Origin: Ruminococcaceae bacterium UBA6842 | Lineage (GTDB): Bacteria > Bacillota > Clostridia > Oscillospirales > Acutalibacteraceae | Length of the DNA: 21,527 bases | Assembly (NCBI GenBank): GCA_002451855.1 | Contig: DKDS01000027.1 | Location: 1-21,527 of the forward strand | Direction: 5' to 3' | In this document: piece by piece, positions 6,443-13,803 of the stretch | Numbering within the stretch: the first letter of the stretch is position 1 | Layout: each line of letters opens with the position of its first letter | Made by a program: the position numbers and the translations under genes | Notes under the pieces: generated by a model | What the model saw: the letters and a program-made list of their open reading frames with translations, nothing else | What the model was told of the DNA's origin: nothing | Databases searched by the model: none

Positions 6443-8050
6443 TTAATTGATTTCAAAATTTTTAAGCTTGTCCGCAAGCGCGGCAAGAGGGTCGCTCTCT
6501 TTGGTTTCGGTTTTAGTGTAGGGACCTAACTTGTAGGTTATGCCCAAAACCGTATGAGCCGCCTTTCTTATGCTGTCTTTATAATAACCGTTGTTGCTGT
6601 TTATAAGCGAACGGAATTGACTGTTAGGTGCGTCTATAAGCAAATAGGGACCTCTTATATATGCCCTTGAAGCGTTTAAAACACCGTGTATAAGAGGGCA
6701 GGAGGTTTTAAGAATACGCATAATCTCGCTCCAGTCCGCATCGGGAACGGGAACGGTGCCGCTCTGCGGGACAGGCTTTTCGTCAGGCTCTGCGTCGGGC
6801 GGCTCTGGCAGGGGTATTTCTTCTTCAATGCTTTCCGTTTCGGTCTGCGTGACGGCAGGCTCTTTCTCCGTTTCCTTAATATCGGGCGTCTGCCGTACCG
6901 CCGATACCGACGGTCTGCCGTATTCAAGCGCCGAAACACGCCTTTCAAGAGAAGCAATGTCGCCCGAAAGCTCGGGTATACAAAGCTTAAGCAGGGTAAG
7001 CTCCATTTCGCACCGTCTGTTTCCGCTTTGCATATTTGCCGCGGCGGACTGCAGTACCGAAATAACTCGCATTATGTCCTTTATATCGTAATCCTCTGCA
7101 AGCTTCTCGAGGGCTTTAAGCTTTGCGGCGGAGCATATTATCGGTTTATCGTCCGACCGAACCGCTTTTATTATCATAAGGTCGCGGTAATGAGAGGTAA
7201 GCTCACTAAGAAGTCTTTGCATATCGACCGAGCCGCCGTACAGCTTATCGACAAGCTTTAAAGCCGTTTCGGCGTCGTGCTGTTTGATACATTCCGTCAG
7301 CTCGTTCAAATAATCTCCGCCTGCCATACCGCAGACGCTTTCGACGGTACCCTCATCAATATTTTTGTCCGCGGAAGCGCATAAATCAAGTATCGAAAGG
7401 GCGTCTCTCATTCCGCCGTCCGCCGCGGCGGCAATCAGGGCGGCGGCGCCGTCGGTTACGGTAAGCCCTTCTTTTTCGGCAACGAATTTAATTCTGCCCG
7501 CTATCTTTTCGGGGTCTATACGCTTAAAATCAAAGCGCTGGCAACGGGAAAGTATGGTTGCGGGAAGCTTGTGAACCTCTGTTGTCGCAAGTATGAATAT
7601 TACATGCTCGGGCGGTTCCTCAAGCGTTTTTAAAAGCGCATTGAATGCGCTTATCGTAAGCATATGAACCTCGTCTATAATATAAACGCGGTATTTTGAA
7701 AACGATGGGGCAAACGCCACCCTGTCACGCAGGTCTCTTATGCTGTCCACGCTGTTGTTGGATGCCGCGTCGATTTCCACAATATCGGTGTTTTCGCCGC
7801 TTGCCACCGAAAGACAGCTTTCGCATTTAAGGCAGGGGTCGCCGTTTTCGGGAGAAAGGCAGTTTACCGCCTTTGCGAGTATTTTGGCACAGCTTGTCTT
7901 ACCCGTACCTCTTGTTCCCGTAAAAAGATAGGCGTGTACTATCTTGCCCGACGAGAGCTCGTTTTTAAGGGTATCGGTTATATGCTCTTGACCCACAACA
8001 TCCGAAAAGGTCGTAGGACGGTATTTTCTGTAAAGCGCCTGATAAGCCAT
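6443..8050 (-). CDS. dnaX: DNA polymerase III subunit gamma/tau
   Basis: The ATPase core of the clamp loader at the replication fork. The 535 residues start MAYQALYRKYRPTTFSDVVG, the classic DnaX opening. Walker A GTRGTGKT is at 45-52, the zinc module at Cys64, Cys73, Cys76 and Cys79, and Walker B IIDEVH at 124-129. Sensor 1 is ATTEVHKLP (155-163) and the SRC arginine finger is at 168-170 (Arg169). Domain III continues to about residue 365. A Pro/Glu-rich linker (about 385-440) leads to a tau-like C-terminal domain (about 440-510) that would contact polymerase. I did not see an obvious slippery heptamer for a short gamma form. The gene lies directly after the SRP RNA on the same strand and heads the ybaB-recR group. 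Confidence 0.98.
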   Translation of the reverse strand: MAYQALYRKYRPTTFSDVVGQEHITDTLKNELSSGKIVHAYLFTGTRGTGKTSCAKILAKAVNCLSPENGDPCLKCESCLSVASGENTDIVEIDAASNNSVDSIRDLRDRVAFAPSFSKYRVYIIDEVHMLTISAFNALLKTLEEPPEHVIFILATTEVHKLPATILSRCQRFDFKRIDPEKIAGRIKFVAEKEGLTVTDGAAALIAAAADGGMRDALSILDLCASADKNIDEGTVESVCGMAGGDYLNELTECIKQHDAETALKLVDKLYGGSVDMQRLLSELTSHYRDLMIIKAVRSDDKPIICSAAKLKALEKLAEDYDIKDIMRVISVLQSAAANMQSGNRRCEMELTLLKLCIPELSGDIASLERRVSALEYGRPSVSAVRQTPDIKETEKEPAVTQTETESIEEEIPLPEPPDAEPDEKPVPQSGTVPVPDADWSEIMRILKTSCPLIHGVLNASRAYIRGPYLLIDAPNSQFRSLINSNNGYYKDSIRKAAHTVLGITYKLGPYTKTETKESDPLAALADKLKNFEIN

Positions 8051-8081
8051 ACTGCACCTGCCTTTTTAAAGCCTTATACTA

Positions 8082-8229
8082 AAAAACTTGCGCACTCAAG
8101 TGTACGAACGAGCCGATTTACTGCGGCGCACGGAAACCACCGCTTAATGCTGCTCGGTTCCCCGCCTGACATGGTTCGCGGCGTTCCGTCGCACAGGACC
8201 CGCCCGTTCGTACGCTTGAATACGCAAAC
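8082..8229 (-). ncRNA. ffs: Signal recognition particle RNA (4.5S/scRNA type)
   Basis: On the minus strand the conserved helix-8 core reads GUCAGG-CGGGGAACCG-AGCAGC: a GGAA tetraloop closed by CGG/CCG and flanked by the two halves of the asymmetric Ffh-binding loop. A long closing helix pairs UUGCGUA-UUCAAG-(C)GUACGAACG at the 5' end with CGUUCGUAC-(A)CUUGAG-UGCGCAA at the 3' end (8221-8227 with 8088-8094 at the outer edge). The 3' end runs into six U (8081-8086), which with this helix would terminate transcription. At about 145 nt it is longer than E. coli 4.5S RNA and shorter than the Bacillus RNA with an Alu domain. Its place upstream of dnaX is the usual Firmicute arrangement. Exact ends are estimated. 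Confidence 0.93.
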
Positions 8230-8249
8230 GCACAATTTTTTGTAAAGCC

Positions 8250-8278
8250 ATTTTATCATATTTTTTTAAAATTTACAA
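8250..8278 (-). promoter_or_regulatory. Promoter of the SRP RNA (and probably the dnaX block)
   Basis: Read on the minus strand: TTGTAA (8278-8273), a 17-bp spacer, TAAAAT (8255-8250). Transcription should start near 8243, about 15 nt before the first paired base of the SRP RNA. It is back-to-back with the promoter at 8297-8325. Confidence 0.65.
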
Positions 8279-8296
8279 TACCCAACACATAAATTG

Positions 8297-8325
8297 TTGA
8301 AAAAAATTCATATTGTTGATATAAT
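8297..8325 (+). promoter_or_regulatory. Sigma-A-type promoter of the six-gene operon
   Basis: TTGAAA (8297-8302), a 17-bp spacer and a perfect TATAAT (8320-8325). The expected transcription start is near 8332. This lies inside the longest ORF that begins at 8294, so the first gene must start later, at ATG 8363. Confidence 0.75.
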
Positions 8326-8348
8326 TAACCTGTATAATATCATAATCG

Positions 8349-8355
8349 AAAGGTG
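8349..8355 (+). promoter_or_regulatory. Ribosome binding site for the beta-helix gene
   Basis: AAAGGTG, 7 nt before ATG 8363, downstream of the predicted transcription start. It decides the start over the in-frame ATG at 8294. Confidence 0.65.
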
Positions 8356-8362
8356 TGTGTCT

Positions 8363-9028
8363 ATGAAAGGCATTACAGTAAAGGAGCTTTTCGGCGATAA
8401 CGGCGGCTTGGCGTCGGCATTGCTTGAGGATGTAACCTACCCGTTTGAGGCTTTGGGTAAAATAGGCGATTATATAAAAAAGATAGGCCCCACGCTTGAT
8501 ACCGCCGTGTATGAGCAAAAGGGCGAGAATATATGGATAGCAAGGTCGGCTAAGGTAGCGCCCAGCGCAAGCATAACAGGACCCTGCATTATAGGCGAGA
8601 GAACCGAGGTGCGCCACTGCGCCTTTATAAGAGGCAACGCCCTTGTAGGCGACGACTGTGTGGTAGGCAATTCTACCGAGCTTAAAAATGTTGTGCTTAT
8701 AGGTACGGTTCAGGTTCCGCATTACAATTATGTGGGCGATTCGATACTCGGCTTTCATTCGCATATGGGCGCCGGGTCGATAACCTCAAATGTAAAGTCG
8801 GATAAAACCCTGGTGGTTATAAAATCCGGCGATGAGAAGCTTCCTACGGGTCTTAAAAAAATGGGAGCGATATTGGGGGATTATGTCGAGGTCGGCTGCG
8901 GCTCGGTGCTTAATCCGGGTACGGTAATCGGAAAAAACACGAATATATATCCGCTTTCCATGGTAAGGGGAGTAATTCCCGAAAACAGCATTTACAAAAA
9001 ATCAGGTGAGATTGCGCAAAAAAGATGA
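8363..9028 (+). CDS. GlmU-like left-handed beta-helix protein (hexapeptide-repeat acyltransferase fold)
   Basis: 221 residues from ATG 8363. A short N-terminal helical part (about 1-45; KELFGDNGGLASALLEDVTY) precedes hexapeptide repeats (about 57-205), e.g. IWIARSAKVAPSASITGPC and AIIG/VVGN/VLIG turns. The segment VPHYNYVGDSILG...MGAGSITSN (118-143) matches the acetyltransferase half of GlmU, where the equivalent histidine (here His120) is catalytic. The N-terminal uridylyltransferase half of GlmU is absent. It is often labelled UDP-N-acetylglucosamine pyrophosphorylase, which the sequence does not justify; a sugar or sugar-phosphate acyltransferase is the better inference. It is the first gene of a six-gene operon that also encodes GalU, and its stop overlaps the NUDIX start by 4 nt (ATGA). 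Confidence 0.85.
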   Translation: MKGITVKELFGDNGGLASALLEDVTYPFEALGKIGDYIKKIGPTLDTAVYEQKGENIWIARSAKVAPSASITGPCIIGERTEVRHCAFIRGNALVGDDCVVGNSTELKNVVLIGTVQVPHYNYVGDSILGFHSHMGAGSITSNVKSDKTLVVIKSGDEKLPTGLKKMGAILGDYVEVGCGSVLNPGTVIGKNTNIYPLSMVRGVIPENSIYKKSGEIAQKR

Positions 9029-9549
9029 GTATTGAAGTTTGGGATATAGTTGATGAAAACGGCGTTCCTACCGGAAGAACCACCATAAGGGGACGGTGTA
9101 TGCTGAAATCCGGCGAATACCACCTTGTAGTTCATATATGGATAGTTTCTCCGGACGGAAAATTCCTTATTCAGCGCCGTGCGGACAGCAAAAAGCTGAT
9201 GCCCGGCGAATGGGCGGCAACGGGCGGAGCGGCAATAGCCGGTGAAAATTCCTTTGCGGCGGCGGGCAGAGAGCTTTTTGAGGAGCTCGGTATCCGTTCG
9301 GACAAGGATAAGCTTATAAAGCTTGCGAGGATAAAGCGCCGCAACTCAATTCTTGATATATGGGTCATCACAAGCGAGCTTCCCGCGGAAAGGCTTGTAC
9401 TTCAGCGCTCCGAGGTGGCGGAGGCTAAATGGGTGACCGAGGCGGAGCTTCGCCGAATGATAGAAAAGGGCGAATTCCACAATTACGGAAAAGAATACTT
9501 CGAAAGTGTTTTTAAAAAAATCGAAAAATACAGAGGAGCTGTTATATGA
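9025..9549 (+). CDS. NUDIX hydrolase (isopentenyl-diphosphate isomerase-like subfamily)
   Basis: A 174-residue cytoplasmic enzyme expected to cleave a nucleoside or isoprenoid diphosphate with Mg2+. The Nudix box is complete at 68-90: Gly68, Glu74, then RELFEELGI with Arg82, Glu83, Glu86, Glu87 and Gly89. The start MSIEVWDIVDENGVPTGRTT and the HLVVHIWIVSPDGKFLIQRR strand are typical of the Idi/YfcD-like branch, which often begins with this EVWDIVDENG pattern. True IPP isomerases need additional Cys and Glu active-site motifs that I do not see, so a general diphosphatase is more likely. It overlaps the genes on both sides by 4 nt, showing tight translational coupling. Confidence 0.92.
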   Translation: MSIEVWDIVDENGVPTGRTTIRGRCMLKSGEYHLVVHIWIVSPDGKFLIQRRADSKKLMPGEWAATGGAAIAGENSFAAAGRELFEELGIRSDKDKLIKLARIKRRNSILDIWVITSELPAERLVLQRSEVAEAKWVTEAELRRMIEKGEFHNYGKEYFESVFKKIEKYRGAVI

Positions 9550-10490
9550 GTCTTAATACAGAGGGCGTAACCTGTGTAAGGTGTCACGCCTACCTTTTCC
9601 CCGAGGACGATGTGGTTTACTGTCCCGTATGCGGAGCGCCGCACCACAGGGAATGCTATAACGAGCTCGGTCACTGCGCGCTTGAGGAGCTTCACGGAAC
9701 GGATAAGCAGTATGACAGGGCGGCTGAGGAAAAGAACAGAGAAAACGCATTCAATCCCGAGGCGGCAGGAACTGGAGGAGAAGCGGAGGGGCAGATAACC
9801 TGCGGAATGTGCCGCGAAAAATACGATTTTTCGCTTAACGCGTGTCCGAAATGCGGCGCCCCGAATATCGCGAAGGCAGGCGGAAGCTTTGTTAATTTCG
9901 ACTTTTTGGGCGGCGTTCCGTCCGACTATGATATAGGCGATACCGTTACGGCGGATGAGGCGAAGCGCTTTGTTGCGGCGAATACTCCCCGTTATATACC
10001 GAAATTCGCAACGCTTAACAAGAAAAACCGTGTTTCGTGGAACTGGGCGGCATTTTTGTTCCCGTGCGGCTGGATGCTGTCAAGAAAAATGTATAAAAAC
10101 GGAATAATTGCGGGATTGCTTACTGTAATTTCCACACTTTTATATCTGCCGTTCAACAACGCCGTGTACAAATTCGGCTTTGCCGAGGGTACGGCTACAA
10201 CGGCGGAGGTAATAAATAACATTTACAGTCACATTTCCGAAATAGGACCGCTTGTGATTGCGGTTGCGGCAATAGGCTTTTTAATGAATATTGCGATAAG
10301 GGTGTTCTCCGCACTGTTCGGCGATTATTTCTACAAGGAATACACAATATCCTCGGTCAAGTGGATACGCGCGGAGAGCGAGGATGCCGACGCCGATTAC
10401 AGAAGGCTCGGCGGAGTGAATATTTTTCTCTTTTTCGCAGGTGTTCTCGCGGTGCAGTATCTGCCGGCGTTTATCGCGGTGTTTATTTAG
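9546..10490 (+). CDS. Membrane protein with N-terminal prokaryotic RING-like finger, zinc ribbon and DUF2628-like region
   Basis: 314 residues with three parts. (1) Residues 10-44 hold a RING-like finger: Cys10-x2-Cys13, Cys26-x2-Cys29, His33/His34, Cys37 and Cys44. The CPVCGAPHHRECY pattern fits Prok-RING_1. (2) A zinc ribbon, Cys86-x2-Cys89-x10-Cys100-x2-Cys103. (3) A membrane region: VSWNWAAFLFPCGWMLSRKMYKNG (163-186) matches the DUF2628 opening, followed by hydrophobic helices near 186-204, 234-256 and 291-312. The fingers should face the cytoplasm. AGAGGAG at 9532-9538 precedes the ATG, and the start overlaps the NUDIX stop by 4 nt. The next gene encodes a shorter relative, suggesting duplication. 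No reaction can be assigned; a ubiquitin-ligase role is not supported because no Ub/E2-like gene is nearby. Confidence 0.82.
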   Translation: MSLNTEGVTCVRCHAYLFPEDDVVYCPVCGAPHHRECYNELGHCALEELHGTDKQYDRAAEEKNRENAFNPEAAGTGGEAEGQITCGMCREKYDFSLNACPKCGAPNIAKAGGSFVNFDFLGGVPSDYDIGDTVTADEAKRFVAANTPRYIPKFATLNKKNRVSWNWAAFLFPCGWMLSRKMYKNGIIAGLLTVISTLLYLPFNNAVYKFGFAEGTATTAEVINNIYSHISEIGPLVIAVAAIGFLMNIAIRVFSALFGDYFYKEYTISSVKWIRAESEDADADYRRLGGVNIFLFFAGVLAVQYLPAFIAVFI

Positions 10491-10501
10491 GAGGAATATA
10501 T

Positions 10502-11368
10502 ATGGATAAAAGAATATGTCCCGAATGCGGCACGGAAAACGAACAGGAATATATTTACTGTAAGAATTGCGGAACGCCGCTCGACAGTAAAAAAGCCGAG
10601 CTTGCGGAAAACGCCGATAATGGGTTTGCTTCGGGCGAAAGCGGTCAAGCCGAAAATACGGCGGCGGAGGAAAAAGCCGCGGAGCCGCAGGGCGGCTACG
10701 GGTATTACGGCGCGCCGTACACCCCGTATGCGTCTTCCCCGTATACAATAGGCGGTATTCCCGCAGAGGAAGCGGCGCTTTTCATAGGTAAAAAATCGGC
10801 GGAAATAACGCCGAAATTTATCCGTATGGAAATAACCCGTTCGAAGGTGTCGTGGTGCTGGCCAGCGGCGATATTGGGATTTTTCTTCGGACCTATGGGT
10901 GCGGCACTTTGGTTTATGTACAGAAAAATGTATAAAATAGGCACTGTCCTGCTGGCGGCAGGCGCGGTGCTTACCTGCATATTCGGCGCTATGAATTACG
11001 GTACCGATTCGCAAACGGTAAAAAGCATAATCGATTCGATTGCGGGCGGCGCGGTTTCTCTGCCCGGTCTTCTTGACGAAGCGGCGCAGGAAACAACGGT
11101 TTTAAGCGTTATTGCTTCCGCACTTGAAAGCGCGACGGACCTCGCAAGCGGCGTGCTTGCAGGCATTTTCGGACTTTACGCGTATAAGGAGCATTGTGTT
11201 AAGTCCATAATCAATTTCCGCAGTAACTGTCAGGACAGCCGTTATTATAAAATGGGGCTGGCGTCTGTCGGCGGGGTGTCGGGCGGAATGCTCGCCGTAG
11301 GCTTGGTTTGCATCGTAGTTGTAAACAACGCCGTTTCACTTGTGACCGCTTTAATCTCTATGATTTGA
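10502..11368 (+). CDS. Zinc-ribbon membrane protein with DUF2628-like region (paralogue of the preceding gene)
   Basis: Starts at ATG 10502 behind a perfect AGGAGG (10489-10494) that overlaps the previous stop; longer in-frame starts lie inside the previous gene. 288 residues: a zinc ribbon Cys6-x2-Cys9-x10-Cys20-x2-Cys23, a low-complexity Ala/Glu/Gly then Tyr/Pro-rich linker (about 30-82), and a membrane region. VSWCWPAAILGFFFG...LWFMYRKMYKIG (116-147) and GLYAYKEHCVKSIINFR (224-240) align by eye with VSWNWAAF...RKMYKNG and GDYFYKEYTISSVKWIR of the preceding protein. About three hydrophobic helices follow (147-166, 215-228, 256-286). The RING-like finger is absent here. The function is unknown. 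It is co-transcribed with its relative and with galU, 47 nt downstream. Confidence 0.8.
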   Translation: MDKRICPECGTENEQEYIYCKNCGTPLDSKKAELAENADNGFASGESGQAENTAAEEKAAEPQGGYGYYGAPYTPYASSPYTIGGIPAEEAALFIGKKSAEITPKFIRMEITRSKVSWCWPAAILGFFFGPMGAALWFMYRKMYKIGTVLLAAGAVLTCIFGAMNYGTDSQTVKSIIDSIAGGAVSLPGLLDEAAQETTVLSVIASALESATDLASGVLAGIFGLYAYKEHCVKSIINFRSNCQDSRYYKMGLASVGGVSGGMLAVGLVCIVVVNNAVSLVTALISMI

Positions 11369-11415
11369 GAATATAAAAGAGGGTGCGCCCCAAGGGGCAA
11401 AGAAAGGAGAAAAAA

Positions 11416-12285
11416 ATGAAAATCAAAAAGGCCATAATACCGGCGGCGGGACTGGGAACCCGTGTACTGCCGGCGTCCAAGTCCATGCCGAAGGAAATGC
11501 TTCCGATAGTTGACAAACCGGCAATACAGTATATCGTGGAGGAGGCTGTAAGAGCCGGAATTACCGATATACTCATAATAACAAACAGGGGCAAGGGCAT
11601 AATCGAGGACCATTTTGACCATTCGGTAGAGCTTGAGGCACAGCTTGAAAAGCGCGGAAATACCGAAATGTTAGAGCAGCTTGATAAGCTTGCCAACCTT
11701 GCGAACATATACTATTTAAGGCAGAAGGAAACAAGAGGACTCGGCGACGCGGTGCTTCGCGCAAAGGAATTTGTCGGCTCAGAGCCGTTTGCGGTGCTTT
11801 ACGGCGATGATGTAATAATAGGCGAGCCGCCCGCGATAGGCGAGCTTTGCGACGCTTACGAAAAGTACGGGAAAAGCGTTGTGGGCATTAAAGAGGTTTC
11901 CGAAGAGCTTATAGTAAAGTACAGCTCGCTTAAAGCCGAAAAGCTTGACGGTAAAAATTACTCCGTTACCGATATGATAGAAAAACCGAGCCTTGAAACG
12001 AAATTTTCCAATTACTCAATACTCGGAAGATGCGTGCTTGACAACGAGATATTCAGCATATTGGAGCGCACGCCTTTAGGCGTGGGCGGAGAGCTTCAGC
12101 TTACCGACGCCATGCGTGAGCTTGCCGTTAAATACGGTATGATAGGCGTTGATTTCAGCGGTATCAGATATGATATGGGCAACAAATTCGGTATTTTAAA
12201 GGCGAATATCGAGGTCGGACTTTCGCACCCCGAGGTTTCCGCACAGCTCAAAGAATATATAAAGGAACTTGCAAAAACACTTTGA
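11416..12285 (+). CDS. galU: UTP-glucose-1-phosphate uridylyltransferase
   Basis: Makes UDP-glucose from UTP and glucose 1-phosphate, the precursor for glycolipids, cell-wall glycans and the Leloir pathway. The 289 residues match bacterial GalU. The nucleotide-binding signature AAGLGTRVLPASKSMPKEML is at 10-29, followed by PIVDKPAIQYIVEEAV. Also present are VLYGDDVI, the DMIEKP stretch, LGVGGELQLTDAM and GIRYDMGNKFGILKANIE. The start is ATG 11416 behind AAAGGAG (11402-11408). An ATG 33 nt upstream would add a basic tail and overlap the ribosome binding site. A small CCC/GGG hairpin (about 11385-11398) lies in the leader. Its stop overlaps the next start by one base (TGATG). Confidence 0.97.
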   Translation: MKIKKAIIPAAGLGTRVLPASKSMPKEMLPIVDKPAIQYIVEEAVRAGITDILIITNRGKGIIEDHFDHSVELEAQLEKRGNTEMLEQLDKLANLANIYYLRQKETRGLGDAVLRAKEFVGSEPFAVLYGDDVIIGEPPAIGELCDAYEKYGKSVVGIKEVSEELIVKYSSLKAEKLDGKNYSVTDMIEKPSLETKFSNYSILGRCVLDNEIFSILERTPLGVGGELQLTDAMRELAVKYGMIGVDFSGIRYDMGNKFGILKANIEVGLSHPEVSAQLKEYIKELAKTL

Positions 12286-12959
12286 TGTATACTTCGTTAT
12301 TTCTTGATCTTGACAATACACTGCTCGACTTCAACAAAGCCGAGGCGTATGCGGTAAGCCGTGTGCTTAAAAACAACGGACTGCCTTACGACGAAAAAAC
12401 GGTAAGGCTGTATTCCGATATAAACAGGGGCTTTTGGGAAAGCTTCGAGAGGGGCGAAATACCTAAAACCGCAATATATGTCGGCCGTTTTGAAAAGCTG
12501 CTTTCTGTTCTCGGGGAAAACGGAGACGCCGAGGCGCTTTCCGCTGAATACGGACGGGGGCTTTCCGAGGGGTACTTCAAGGTGGACGGTGCGGACGAAA
12601 TACTTGTTTATTTAAAGTCACGCGGTTACAAGCTTTACGCCACAACAAACGGGCTTTCCTCCACACAGTACAGAAGAATAGACGGCTCGGGATTAAAGGA
12701 TTGTTTCGACGCCGTGTTCGTCTCGGAGGACGCTGGGCATCAAAAGCCCGAAAAGGAATATTTCGATTATGTGATTTCCTCTATCCCCGAAAACGACAAA
12801 AGCAAAATGCTTATTGTGGGAGACAGTCAAAGCTCGGATATTTTGGGCGGAGTAAACGCCGGTATAGACACCTGCTGGTTTAATCCGGAGGGGCTTGCGG
12901 CAAGGTATCCGTCAAAGTACGAAATAGCCTCGCTTTCCGAACTTAAAGACATATTATGA
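12285..12959 (+). CDS. HAD-superfamily phosphatase, YjjG-like (pyrimidine nucleotidase group)
   Basis: A 224-residue haloacid-dehalogenase-fold phosphatase. Motif I is FLDLDNTLLDF with nucleophile Asp8 and acid/base Asp10. Motif II is in YATTNGLSSTQYRR, motif III Lys in HQKPEKEYFDY, and motif IV is VGDSQSSDILGG. The helical cap with RGFWESFERGEI and the TNGLSSTQYRRIDGSGL...FVSEDAGHQKPE pattern match the YjjG group, which dephosphorylates non-canonical pyrimidine nucleotides; the substrate here is inferred only from that. The ATG at 12285 overlaps the galU stop by one base, and no good ribosome binding site lies at normal spacing, so translation probably depends on galU ribosomes. A TTG at 12282 is the alternative start. 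Confidence 0.9.
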   Translation: MYTSLFLDLDNTLLDFNKAEAYAVSRVLKNNGLPYDEKTVRLYSDINRGFWESFERGEIPKTAIYVGRFEKLLSVLGENGDAEALSAEYGRGLSEGYFKVDGADEILVYLKSRGYKLYATTNGLSSTQYRRIDGSGLKDCFDAVFVSEDAGHQKPEKEYFDYVISSIPENDKSKMLIVGDSQSSDILGGVNAGIDTCWFNPEGLAARYPSKYEIASLSELKDIL

Positions 12960-12961
12960 AA

Positions 12962-12995
12962 AAAACCGACAAGCCGCAAAAGACTTGTCGGTTTT
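12962..12995. terminator. Bidirectional terminator between convergent genes
   Basis: A perfect 12-bp stem (12962-12973 with 12984-12995) and a 10-nt loop, with A-rich 5' and T-rich 3' ends. It lies between the plus-strand HAD stop (12959) and the minus-strand HAD stop (12997), so it can end both operons. Confidence 0.92.
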
Positions 12996-12996
12996 C

Positions 12997-13704
12997 TCAT
13001 TTGTTTTCGCGGATGTAATCGTAAAGCTCGTCAAAGCTTCCCGACGGGTACGCCGCAATATCACGGTCCTTTTTATTGATCAGGCAGTCGGTAAGCAAAA
13101 ATACCTGCATACCGAGCGTTCCGGCTATCATATCCTCTTCTACATCGTTGCCTACCATAAGGCTTTCCTCTGCTTTAAGATTAAGCTTATTAAGTATTTC
13201 CTCATAGTATTTGGGGTTCGGCTTGCAGTAATGCGAATTTTCGTAGGTCGTGTATATCAAAAAGTCATTTTTATCGACCCCCGCCCAGCCTATGCGGCTT
13301 TCCGTTGCGACCGACGGGAAAATCGGATTTGTCGCAAGTATCAGGTTAAAACCGTCGGCTTTCAGCTTTTTTACCGTTTCGCCGGCTTTGGGGTTAAAGC
13401 CGCAGTCTTCCTTTACTTTGCCGAAATCGGTTTTGTAAAAGTCGTCGAAAACAGGCTTGTCCTCGGTTCCCTTATCGCCGTAAATTTCTTGAAATTCGTG
13501 CCAGAAGGCTTCTTCGTTTGTGCGGTGCCCAGTGTTTTTAACCATCGCTGCTGTGCCTCTCCATACGCTGTCGATAAGCCTTTGGGGTTCATAGCCTAAG
13601 GGAGCCACCCTTTTTACAAGCCGTGAAAAATACCCCTTTGTGAATTTATCCTGATCCATAGGAAGAAGAGTTCCGTCAAGATCGAAAAAAATGTTTTTTA
13701 TCAT
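12997..13704 (-). CDS. HAD-superfamily hydrolase, subfamily IA
   Basis: A 235-residue cytoplasmic phosphatase-fold protein. Motif I is FFDLDGTLLPMD (Asp8, Asp10), motif II ILATNPIFP, motif III Lys in HYCKPNPKYYEEIL, and motif IV MVGNDVEEDMIAG. An alpha-helical cap spans about residues 15-105. It is a different branch from the YjjG-like neighbour, with little similarity outside the motifs. The substrate is unknown. The ribosome binding site GGGTGA (13715-13710 on the minus strand) and a promoter at 13749-13722 precede the ATG. The leader would be only about 11 nt. It is a single-gene unit ending at the shared hairpin. Confidence 0.92.
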   Translation of the reverse strand: MIKNIFFDLDGTLLPMDQDKFTKGYFSRLVKRVAPLGYEPQRLIDSVWRGTAAMVKNTGHRTNEEAFWHEFQEIYGDKGTEDKPVFDDFYKTDFGKVKEDCGFNPKAGETVKKLKADGFNLILATNPIFPSVATESRIGWAGVDKNDFLIYTTYENSHYCKPNPKYYEEILNKLNLKAEESLMVGNDVEEDMIAGTLGMQVFLLTDCLINKKDRDIAAYPSGSFDELYDYIRENK

Positions 13705-13721
13705 TTATATCACCCGATATT

Positions 13722-13749
13722 ATTTTAACGCTTTACAAATTTAAGTCAA
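13722..13749 (-). promoter_or_regulatory. Promoter of the minus-strand HAD gene
   Basis: Read on the minus strand: TTGACT (13749-13744), a 16-bp spacer, TAAAAT (13727-13722). The predicted start is near 13715, right at the ribosome binding site, so the leader is very short. Confidence 0.55.
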
Positions 13750-13803
13750 GCTTTTTTGCATAAGTCACCGCTTCCTGACAACAATACCCTTGAGGTGATA
13801 AAA

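Noticed and set aside
6686..7261. Long plus-strand open frame opposite dnaX
   Set aside because: An antisense shadow of dnaX with no ribosome binding site and Arg/Leu/Tyr-rich nonsense composition.
8294..8362. A 23-residue N-terminal extension of the beta-helix protein
   Set aside because: It would be encoded across a strong promoter and upstream of its own transcript start.
9546..10490. Ubiquitin-like conjugation system around the RING-like protein
   Set aside because: No E1-, E2-, ubiquitin-like or deubiquitinase gene is present in the window, and the neighbours are sugar-nucleotide genes.
12985..13599. 204-codon plus-strand frame opposite the HAD gene
   Set aside because: Antisense to a clear HAD gene with all four motifs, and starts inside the terminator hairpin.
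13758..13785. Possible sporulation-sigma promoter (GCATAA ... ACAACAAT) before the CotF-like gene
   Set aside because: Spacing and matches are poor, and the predicted transcript start would fall on the ribosome binding site.
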